From the NCBI GenBank assembly GCA_011065065.1, contig JAAKFL010000018.1:1-17146 (forward strand): a DNA stretch of 17,146 bases, read 5' to 3'. Positions 1-5,993 of this stretch are shown here, piece after piece. The position numbers and the translations under genes were made by a program. The notes beneath the pieces were generated by a model. The model searched no databases. It had not been told where the DNA came from and saw nothing but the letters and a program-made list of their open reading frames with translations. How positions within the stretch are numbered: the first letter of the stretch is position 1; each line of letters begins with the position of its first letter. The stretch comes from Chlamydiota bacterium. Its GTDB lineage: Bacteria; Chlamydiota; Chlamydiia; Chlamydiales; SLFE01.

Positions 1-49
1 TAGAAACAATAAAACAAAAATTTCTTAAATTTTTTACTTTGAAGAGGTT

Positions 50-1141
50 ATGATGGCAAAGGATAAAAAAATCATGCTCATCACAGGAGCCAGCGGACGA
101 ATTGGTAAATTATGCGTGCATCGATTTGCCGATGAATACCAAGTTGTTGGTTTTGATAGACATGAGCATCAGCATGAAAAGGATATGGTCCATATCAACA
201 TGGACATGTCTTCAGATGAGAGTGTTTCGGACGCATTGAACCAGGTCAAAAATCGATTTGGATCCGACATGGGTCCGGTGATTCATTTAGCCGCTTATTA
301 CACATTTTCTGACCAGAAAGCTGAACTTTACGACGCCATTACAGTGCAAGGGACTCGAAGACTTTTAGAAGGGCTCCAAGACTTCAACAGCGTGGATCAG
401 TTTATGTTTTCAAGCACACTCCTTGTGCACAAGTCTTGTCAGATAGGAGAAACGATCAATGAAGATTCACCCATCGAACCCAAATGGGATTACCCGAAGT
501 CAAAAGTGAAAACCGAAAAAATTATCAACGATTTTCACGGAGATATTCCTGCAGTCATCATGAGAATTGCAGGATGTTACGATGACAACTGTCATTCAAT
601 CCCGATTGCTCACAATATACAAAGAATCTATCAGCACGAACTGGATGCTCATTTGTATCCAGGAGACACTTCCCATGGAAATCCCTTTTTACATTTGGAT
701 GATTTGGTAAATTCAATAAAATTGACGATTCAAAAAAGGAACGAACTTCCCAATCCCTTTGTGGTTATTATCGGAGAAGACAAGACCATGAGCTATAAGG
801 ATCTTCAATATACAATCGAGCAAATTCTGGAACACAAAGACTTCCATGTCTTCCGAGTCCCCAAGTGGTTAGCGAAAGAGGGAGCTTGGGTAGAAAGTAA
901 ACTTCCATTCTTTGATGATAACTTCATTCAGCCATGGATGGTTGACATGGCAGATGACCATTACGCCCTGGATATCACACGTGCGAAAGAGGTTCTTGGG
1001 TGGACACCTAAGCACTACGTGAAGACCTCTTTACCCGTGATGATGCAGCTCTTAAAGTCAGATCCAGCTCTTTGGTATGAAGAGAATGGTTTGATAATGC
1101 CGAAACATCTTAAAAAACATATCGAGGCCCATGCAAAATAA
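50..1141 (+). CDS. Extended short-chain dehydrogenase/reductase (NAD-dependent epimerase/dehydratase family)
   Basis: The protein (363 aa) has an N-terminal Rossmann fold. The dinucleotide motif TGASGRIG lies at residues 12-19, and an acidic residue at D36 at the end of the second strand suggests NAD(H) rather than NADP(H). The active site is the SDR pattern: S121/S122 in FSSTLL, then Y148-x3-K152 in WDYPKSK. The length fits extended SDRs, which act as nucleotide-sugar epimerases, dehydratases or reductases; the substrate cannot be read from the sequence. An AGAGG ribosome site at 43-47 sits 2 bases from the first ATG (50) but 5 bases from the second ATG (53), so the second may be the real start. 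The last 11 bases overlap the next gene, which implies translational coupling with the SPW-VKOR membrane protein. Family is near certain, exact function open. Confidence 0.9.
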   Translation: MMAKDKKIMLITGASGRIGKLCVHRFADEYQVVGFDRHEHQHEKDMVHINMDMSSDESVSDALNQVKNRFGSDMGPVIHLAAYYTFSDQKAELYDAITVQGTRRLLEGLQDFNSVDQFMFSSTLLVHKSCQIGETINEDSPIEPKWDYPKSKVKTEKIINDFHGDIPAVIMRIAGCYDDNCHSIPIAHNIQRIYQHELDAHLYPGDTSHGNPFLHLDDLVNSIKLTIQKRNELPNPFVVIIGEDKTMSYKDLQYTIEQILEHKDFHVFRVPKWLAKEGAWVESKLPFFDDNFIQPWMVDMADDHYALDITRAKEVLGWTPKHYVKTSLPVMMQLLKSDPALWYEENGLIMPKHLKKHIEAHAK

Positions 1142-2402
1142 CAGTTGGACCCATTTTGGGATCATTATCTTAGGGCTCTGGCTCATCGCCAGCGCCTTTT
1201 CCTTCAGCCACAATAGTCTGGCGATCACGGTGAGTGATGTGGTCAGTGGGTTGTTGGTGATTCTATTGACTCTTTGCTGGATGTCACATCCTTGCTATTG
1301 GCCCCGGTGGGCGTTGGCGCTTGTCGGAGTTTGGTTACAGTTTGCTCCGTTGATCTTTTGGGCCCCCGTTGCGGTGTCGTATCTCAATGATACTTTGGTC
1401 GGAGCTGCCATTATTGCTTTAGCTGTTTTGTTGACACGGGACACACTTGAAGAATCTGTTCCTGGTGCCACAGTTCCTCCCGGTTGGTCGTATAACCCTT
1501 CCTCGTGGCCGCAAAGAATTCCGATCATTTTTTTGGGATTTTTTGCTTGGATGTTTGCTCGGTACATGGCTGCGTATCAGTTGGGTTATTTAGAGAGTGT
1601 TTACGATCCTGTTTTTGGAGATGGAACACTGGATGTGATCACCTCCAAAGTATCCAAAGGCTTTCCGGTCGCTGACGCTGGACTCGGAGCGATGGCGTAT
1701 ACCATTGAAACGCTGATGGCAGCTCATGGTGGCGTACGCCGCTGGCATACTATTCCTTGGTTCGTGGTCTTGTTTGCCATTCTTGTTGTTCCATTAGGTT
1801 TTACTAGCATTGTCTTGATCATGCTGCAGCCCATCATGGTGGGACATTGGTGTTTTTGGTGTTTGTTGACTGCGGTGAGCATGTTATTCATGATTGCTTT
1901 GGCATTGGACGAAGTTATCGCGGTCCTCCAGTATTTGCATCGTGCACGAAAAGAAGGACGTTTGTCGAAAGTATTTTGGCGCGGAGGAGATGCTGAAGGG
2001 GAACTCGTGGATACTCGAACCGCTTCGCTTTCATCTCTTCGTATGTTTCCCTCCATGATTTGGGGAATTAGTTTTCCTTGGAATTTATGGGTGACAGCTC
2101 TTTTAGGGATTTGGCTCATGTTTTCTCCGTCTATCTTAGGAGAAAAAGGTATCGTTGCAGATCTCAATCATATTATCGGAGCTCTCACAGTGACTTTTTC
2201 CATTATTTCGATGGCAGAAGTCGCGCGTGCCGCCCGTTATTTGAATATTGTTTTCGGTCTTGTAGCCTTGATACTCCTTTTCTTTACACAAGGAGCTGGA
2301 CTGATAAGTCAAATTATTGTAGGGTTTGCTTTAATTGGTTTAAGCCTGCCCCGCGGTCAAATAAAAGAACGTTATGGGACATGGGATCGATGGATATTCT
2401 AA
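1131..2402 (+). CDS. Polytopic membrane protein: SPW-repeat and VKOR-like fusion
   Basis: This 423-aa protein is almost entirely hydrophobic and should lie in the inner membrane. Residues about 1-105 and 310-405 look like two SPW-type modules, each with a Trp- and Pro-bearing helix (GVWLQFAP near 66-73, GIWLMFSP near 326-333). The middle, about 130-270, resembles the vitamin K epoxide reductase (VKOR) four-helix core and ends in the redox motif C241-F-W-C244. VKOR enzymes reoxidise thiol oxidases by passing electrons to quinone. The usual second cysteine pair in the periplasmic loop is missing; the only other cysteines are C49 and C55 in the first SPW module. The role may be disulfide formation or another quinone-linked redox step. 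GAGG at 1124-1127 precedes the start, which lies inside the upstream SDR gene. Confidence 0.8.
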   Translation: MQNNSWTHFGIIILGLWLIASAFSFSHNSLAITVSDVVSGLLVILLTLCWMSHPCYWPRWALALVGVWLQFAPLIFWAPVAVSYLNDTLVGAAIIALAVLLTRDTLEESVPGATVPPGWSYNPSSWPQRIPIIFLGFFAWMFARYMAAYQLGYLESVYDPVFGDGTLDVITSKVSKGFPVADAGLGAMAYTIETLMAAHGGVRRWHTIPWFVVLFAILVVPLGFTSIVLIMLQPIMVGHWCFWCLLTAVSMLFMIALALDEVIAVLQYLHRARKEGRLSKVFWRGGDAEGELVDTRTASLSSLRMFPSMIWGISFPWNLWVTALLGIWLMFSPSILGEKGIVADLNHIIGALTVTFSIISMAEVARAARYLNIVFGLVALILLFFTQGAGLISQIIVGFALIGLSLPRGQIKERYGTWDRWIF

Positions 2403-2414
2403 CAAGACAAGCTC

Positions 2415-3656
2415 ATGACAAAAGTAGAGTTAACGGAGTTTTTAGAGACTCTATCACCACTTTATCCAAATATTAAACGAAAAGATCTTACACAAATCTT
2501 TGAAACTTATTTTTTATTAGCCGAAGCGCACACTGAAGAAGAGCTCACTTATATTCGCCGTTCAGACCGTTTACTAGACCGCACTATTTTTGTTTTTCCC
2601 AAAGCCAAGTGTCTTTATATCACTCTCAAAAAAGAGGATATGCAATTCATTAATGATCATTTAGACATCATTAAGCGTTCGGAACGCCTAGAAGAAATTT
2701 TCGGTATTTTCTCAAGCATTGGCTTTGTGACCCAGCGTGGACGTTTTAATACCTGCAACCCGATCATCTGCGTCAACTTCGGAGGCGAGCCTTCCATTTC
2801 TCTTCGAGCTAAAGTCACGAGGCTCATGTGCCAACAAAACGGCATTGATTATGAACAAGGCGATACCTCGATTGTTGACGAAGAAATGTCCTATCGAAAA
2901 CAATATAATGATCATCCCTGCGTCCCTCGGCTCTATCATCATGGGTATTATATAGGGAGGCATGGCGGGAAAGATTGGATCAAGCATCTTGAATTCAGCG
3001 AGCTCCTTCTTCGAGATCTTCTTAGTATGTTATATTCGGAACCGATCACCTTTTCGATCATGGAATCTTACAGCATATTGTATCAACTTGTTCACATTCT
3101 TGATGTCATGCATGACGACAATATCGTTCATGGAGATGTGAAACCTGAAAACATTTTCATTGGGAGAAACGAACATGAAGAGGTCGTGGCAAAACTTGGT
3201 GATTTTGGCCATCTCTCTGAACTGCGAAACTTGAGAACGATGAATGGTACTCATAATTATTGGTCTCCAGAACAAATGAAATACAGTAAAACAGAAAAAT
3301 CTAAAGACCAGAATGAAATCGCTTTTGCTTCAGATATCTGGTGCGTGGGATGGATCATCATTCATCTGTTTAACCTGAGCAATCCTGAATGGTATAAAAA
3401 GCAGCTTCTCTACTTAGAGCTTTATAAAAAGAGAGTTGAAGGGAAGCCCAATCCCCTTTTAAAGAGTACCTATGACTCTTACCATGCTGCCCTTGAAAAA
3501 CATTGTTCAAGGCCTTGCCCTCCAAAATCCGACTTCGCTCATTATCTCCTTTGGCATTGTTGGAGAATTGACACGAGCAAAAGAATTTCAGCTTTTGAAC
3601 TCAAAAATCTACTCGAAAGTACGTTTAAGAATTTATCTTTACCAGAGACTGACTGA
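2415..3656 (+). CDS. Eukaryote-like Ser/Thr protein kinase, non-RD type
   Basis: The C-terminal two thirds of this 413-aa protein is a recognisable protein kinase. Its catalytic loop is H239-G-D241-V-K243-P-E-N246, followed by the metal-binding D263-F-G265, the P+1 motif SPE (284-286), D307 of the F helix, and the conserved arginine R390 of subdomain XI. In the N lobe K133 is the best candidate for the ATP lysine and E156/E157 for the helix C glutamate; a classical glycine loop is not obvious. The HRD arginine is a glycine, so activation-loop phosphorylation may not be needed. Residues 1-100 match no family I recognise. No membrane segment is seen, so the enzyme should be cytosolic or secreted. 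It starts 12 bases after the SPW-VKOR gene and probably shares its transcript; the ribosome site is weak. Confidence 0.85.
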   Translation: MTKVELTEFLETLSPLYPNIKRKDLTQIFETYFLLAEAHTEEELTYIRRSDRLLDRTIFVFPKAKCLYITLKKEDMQFINDHLDIIKRSERLEEIFGIFSSIGFVTQRGRFNTCNPIICVNFGGEPSISLRAKVTRLMCQQNGIDYEQGDTSIVDEEMSYRKQYNDHPCVPRLYHHGYYIGRHGGKDWIKHLEFSELLLRDLLSMLYSEPITFSIMESYSILYQLVHILDVMHDDNIVHGDVKPENIFIGRNEHEEVVAKLGDFGHLSELRNLRTMNGTHNYWSPEQMKYSKTEKSKDQNEIAFASDIWCVGWIIIHLFNLSNPEWYKKQLLYLELYKKRVEGKPNPLLKSTYDSYHAALEKHCSRPCPPKSDFAHYLLWHCWRIDTSKRISAFELKNLLESTFKNLSLPETD

Positions 3657-3700
3657 GAGTGTTGAATTTTATTTAGGAAAAATGTTTCTATTTATAGTAG

Positions 3701-3877
3701 TCTAAGAGATTTAGATTAATCATAACAAATAAATCATCTTCTAATCGCGATCAACTACAATCACAATTAGGACCCTACTTTCAAGATTTAACTGAAGAAG
3801 AGCTATATGTGACTCATTGTTCATTGGCTTCCTATGGAATGGCCCCAGCTGCCCAAATGGCACTGTTTGGATCATAA
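3701..3877 (+). pseudogene. Start-less open frame, probable gene remnant
   Basis: Between the convergent kinase and methyltransferase genes lies an open frame of 58 codons plus a stop. It ends in a protein-like sequence that includes LTEEELYVTHCSLASYG and MAPAAQMALFGS. Two in-frame stops stand directly upstream (3695-3700), and there is no ATG, GTG or TTG start ahead of the coding-like part; only ATT-class codons occur, such as ATC at 3719. Composition and residue mix look like a real C terminus rather than chance. It is most likely the 3' end of a decayed gene. A short gene with an unusual start is the alternative. I do not recognise the family. It stops two bases before the methyltransferase stop codon. 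Confidence 0.4.
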
Positions 3878-3879
3878 AT

Positions 3880-4929
3880 TTACTGCTTTGACTTCTGAAG
3901 AAGGTAGACCCCTCCAACACCAACAGGCTTACTGTTATAAGTCGGGTACCCACGCCGATCTTTACTAAGAGCTTTTAGGAATCGACGACTATCATCCGGT
4001 AAACGACTATCAGCAATTGCTTTATCACTAAGCGAATGATAAAGCTCCAGCTCCATTTTGGAAAAATATCCACCGCTATAAACTGTCTGAAACCCGGCTT
4101 CTTCACATAACTGCATGAATTCTGATGGAGAATAGTTAAGAGCAATGGGACAATCTTCACCGTCAGTGGATTTCGTAAAAGCTTCATCAATAGATAATCC
4201 AGAAAATTTCTTTTTTAAAACTTGAAGCTCATAAGCCACATAAAGATGCTTCCAAAGACTTTGAGAATTGTACACCATGATAACAGCCTTCCCGTTTGGC
4301 TTTAAAACCCGATTAAACTCTTTGATGATTTTTTCCGGATAGCTGGTGTGATGAAGCACACCCTCACAAAAAATAAAATCAACTGAATTATCCGAAAGTG
4401 GAATCGTTGGGGTTGTATCTTCAACTTGAATGAGCTCAATGCGATTTAAATCAAAATTTCTATGAAGAGATAGTCGATGACTCGCAAGTCTTAAAGCTTT
4501 TTTTGAAACATCCATTCCAATAATTTTTTGAGCATCTGTATAAGCTAAGAAACCAACCAGATCATTTCCTGGTCCACACCCATAGTCTAATACCACCTCA
4601 TTATCATGCTTTCCAAAATGATCCATTAACTCATGAAAAAGAGGATACTGGCGGGACCGCCAGTCTAGATAGGCCAGAGAATCTTCAGGCAAGGTATGAG
4701 GAATAGAGTTTACGGTATGCGCGTTCCAATATTCTTCTGTTAATGACTGTTCATTTTTACCAGTCAACGAATCCTGATATTTAATGGGAACTCCTAGAGT
4801 TAACCTCGTCTTATTTTCCCACCTCACTTTTATTTTTCGATAAATTTTTGGAGAACAATACCCTATGCCAACACCTATGATTAACAAAAATAGGCTCAGA
4901 ACCAGTATCTTTTTTTTAGTAAAAGTCAT
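3880..4929 (-). CDS. Membrane-anchored SAM-dependent methyltransferase (class I, Methyltransf_11-like)
   Basis: The protein carries a single N-terminal hydrophobic segment (about residues 8-24 from the ATG), flanked by lysines on both sides with more positive charge after it, which would keep the enzyme domain in the cytoplasm. The catalytic domain follows: motif I DYGCGPGND at about 115-123 binds S-adenosylmethionine, D140 at the end of strand 2 should contact the ribose, and VLHHT near 191-195 is the motif IV region typical of small-molecule methyltransferases. The substrate is unknown; the neighbouring glycan genes suggest a sugar or lipid-linked saccharide. The frame can begin at GTG 4941, but GGAG overlaps that codon; ATG 4929 lies 11 bases after GGAG and is preferred. 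The gene has the same orientation as the glycan cluster but is cut off from it by the HicAB island. Confidence 0.85.
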   Translation of the reverse strand: MTFTKKKILVLSLFLLIIGVGIGYCSPKIYRKIKVRWENKTRLTLGVPIKYQDSLTGKNEQSLTEEYWNAHTVNSIPHTLPEDSLAYLDWRSRQYPLFHELMDHFGKHDNEVVLDYGCGPGNDLVGFLAYTDAQKIIGMDVSKKALRLASHRLSLHRNFDLNRIELIQVEDTTPTIPLSDNSVDFIFCEGVLHHTSYPEKIIKEFNRVLKPNGKAVIMVYNSQSLWKHLYVAYELQVLKKKFSGLSIDEAFTKSTDGEDCPIALNYSPSEFMQLCEEAGFQTVYSGGYFSKMELELYHSLSDKAIADSRLPDDSRRFLKALSKDRRGYPTYNSKPVGVGGVYLLQKSKQ

Positions 4930-5052
4930 CGAGCGCTTCACTCCATTGATATGCAGAATTAATAAAAAATACAGACCTAGGCTAATACATTTAGATCATT
5001 TCTAGCAAATCAGATCCTCTGGAATTGAAAAGAAATAGATTAAATTACACCA

Positions 5053-5241
5053 TTAAAAAAAATAGATTAATGTCACAACACCACTTGTTGCACTATGGAT
5101 TTTAACCAACACATCAAATGAAGGCTTTCTTCTTCCTAATGATAAATAGGTGACATACGAAACAGATACACCTATTTCATTAGCAAAATCCCCGTGAGTC
5201 TTTCCTTCTTTTCTAAGATATTCATTTAGCTTCATATCCAT
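5053..5241 (-). CDS. Small Cro/XRE-type helix-turn-helix regulator
   Basis: This 62-aa protein is essentially one helix-turn-helix domain. It opens with a short amphipathic helix (LNEYLRKEGKT), then the recognition unit FANEIGVSVSYVTYLSLGRRKPS at about 18-41 (shown by its ends FANEIG and GRRKPS), and closes with the helix VLVKIHSATSG and a VTL strand as in YdaS/Cro-like phage and toxin-antitoxin regulators. It faces away from hicAB and shares a 129-base control region with two matched palindromes, so it probably represses its own promoter and perhaps hicAB. No clear ribosome site precedes the first ATG; the second ATG, at 5233-5235, is an alternative start. Its last codons are encoded by a T-rich run. 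Confidence 0.8.
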   Translation of the reverse strand: MDMKLNEYLRKEGKTHGDFANEIGVSVSYVTYLSLGRRKPSFDVLVKIHSATSGVVTLIYFF

Positions 5242-5263
5242 TATATAAAAGAATTACATTATT

Positions 5264-5278
5264 GTGACAACCAGTCAC
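5264..5278. promoter_or_regulatory. Operator 1, GTGAC-N5-GTCAC palindrome
   Basis: Perfect 5-base arms GTGAC and GTCAC flank AACCA. The site covers the predicted start point of the divergent regulator transcript (near 5278), where a bound repressor would block initiation. It matches the second palindrome 33 bases away, about three helical turns, so two dimers could bind on the same face of the DNA. The likely ligand is the adjacent Cro-like protein or the DNA-binding domain of HicB; this is inference. Confidence 0.6.
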
Positions 5279-5284
5279 TTTTTT

Positions 5285-5313
5285 ATTGTAATTTTTGTGA
5301 CAACGTGTCACAA
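5285..5313 (-). promoter_or_regulatory. Sigma70-type promoter for the Cro-like regulator
   Basis: Read on the minus strand, the -35 box TTGTGA (5313-5308) and -10 box TACAAT (5290-5285) are separated by exactly 17 bases. Predicted initiation near 5278 gives a leader of about 37 bases before the regulator's first ATG. The -35 box is part of operator 2 and the start point falls in operator 1, so the layout fits autorepression. Confidence 0.55.
5295..5313. promoter_or_regulatory. Operator 2, TTGTGACA-N3-TGTCACAA palindrome
   Basis: The arms are perfect over 8 bases each (TTGTGACA and TGTCACAA) around ACG, and contain the same GTGAC-N5-GTCAC core as operator 1. The site overlaps the -35 box of the leftward promoter and ends 14 bases before the -35 box of the rightward hicA promoter, so a bound protein could repress the regulator and touch polymerase at hicAB. 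Confidence 0.65.
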
Positions 5314-5327
5314 TTATTTCAATTCAG

Positions 5328-5356
5328 TTGACAATGTATAGCTATTGCGATACAAT
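5328..5356 (+). promoter_or_regulatory. Near-consensus sigma70 promoter for hicAB
   Basis: A perfect -35 box TTGACA (5328-5333) is followed after exactly 17 bases by TACAAT (5351-5356), one base off the consensus -10. Initiation is expected near 5363, only about 8 bases ahead of the hicA ATG, so the transcript would have almost no leader. The strength of the boxes fits a toxin-antitoxin promoter that is normally held down by repression. Confidence 0.75.
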
Positions 5357-5370
5357 AAAAGGTAGAAGGA

Positions 5371-5565
5371 ATGAAGAAAAACAAGATTGTTAAGGAGTTA
5401 AGAAAATTTGGTTGGGATAAAAAAAGAGAGGGTGCTAATCACGAAGTTTGGGGAAACGGCTTAGGCCAGGTGGATTATTTACCCAGACATGCCGATGTTA
5501 ATGAATTCACAGCAAAATCAATTTTAAAAAAAGCAAAGAAGTTTCCGGGAAAAGGAGCAAAATAA
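5371..5565 (+). CDS. hicA: HicA-family toxin (predicted mRNA interferase)
   Basis: The 64-aa product has the size and layout of HicA/YcfA toxins, which fold like a double-stranded RNA-binding domain and cleave mRNA during translation arrest. The opening helix KIVKELRKFGW and basic segment are typical. The catalytic histidine should be the H in GANHEVW (about residue 24), a variant of the usual G-(S/T)-H-H motif, and a second strand VDYLPRHADV carries a further histidine. The C-terminal helix FTAKSILKKAKKF is also family-like. The ribosome site AGAAGGA ends directly at the ATG, which is unusually close. The stop overlaps the hicB start by one base (TAATG), so toxin and antitoxin are made from a coupled message. 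Confidence 0.85.
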   Translation: MKKNKIVKELRKFGWDKKREGANHEVWGNGLGQVDYLPRHADVNEFTAKSILKKAKKFPGKGAK

Positions 5566-5993
5566 TGAGGGTAGAGGGAAAATTAATAAAATCAACGAAG
5601 TTCTGGATAGCAGACATCCCAATGTTTGATTTATGTATTCAGGGAAAAACAAAAAAAGAAACCCTTTATACAGTCAAGGAAGCTGTAAAAGATTTGGTAG
5701 AGGTTTCCTTCGAGAGTCTTATTCCAGATAATTTTGAAGTGTTTGTCGAATCCTCAGGAAAATTAAATGACTTTTCTGTTTCTTTCTCAGATGTACAAGT
5801 CATGACCGCTTTTGTATTAAAAAGGCAGAGAGAGAAACATGGACTTTCGGTTAGAGAAGTCGTAAAAAGATTGGGTGCTAAGTCGACAAATGCCTATTTT
5901 GATTATGAAAGACTCCGAAGAAAACCGACTATCGCAAAATTTGAATTAATGCTTCATGCAATTAATCCCAATCGCAATATTTATCTTAGATAA
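5565..5993 (+). CDS. hicB: HicB-family antitoxin with C-terminal helix-turn-helix
   Basis: HicB proteins bind HicA and repress their own operon. The first half of this 142-aa protein fits the HicB domain, a partial RNase H-like fold: a strand with FWIADIPMFDLCIQGKTKKE, then the helix TLYTVKEAVKDLVE (about 34-47). The second half (about 80-142) is an XRE-like DNA-binding domain with LKRQREKHGLSVREVVKRLG. This makes HicB a candidate ligand for the two palindromes upstream of hicA. AGGAG at 5553-5557 gives a well-placed ribosome site. The last 13 bases overlap the 3' end of the convergent asnB-like gene. Confidence 0.85.
   Translation: MRVEGKLIKSTKFWIADIPMFDLCIQGKTKKETLYTVKEAVKDLVEVSFESLIPDNFEVFVESSGKLNDFSVSFSDVQVMTAFVLKRQREKHGLSVREVVKRLGAKSTNAYFDYERLRRKPTIAKFELMLHAINPNRNIYLR

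Noticed and set aside
1724..2167. 147-codon minus-strand frame inside the SPW-VKOR gene
   Set aside because: It is antisense to a well-supported membrane protein and shows no motif, start signal or coding-like composition.
3657..3700. Terminator after the kinase gene
   Set aside because: No GC-rich stem with a T-run is present; the stretch is AT-rich with no stable inverted repeat.
5062..5100. Hairpin plus T-run as terminator of the Cro-like gene
   Set aside because: The stem is only CAACA/TGTTG and is about 14 bases from the T-run, which is itself coding, so it does not fit an intrinsic terminator.
5053..5311. Repeated GTGAC/TGTCAC units as a CRISPR or phage repeat array
   Set aside because: There are only two full palindromes plus scattered half sites, with no regular spacers; operator sites explain them.
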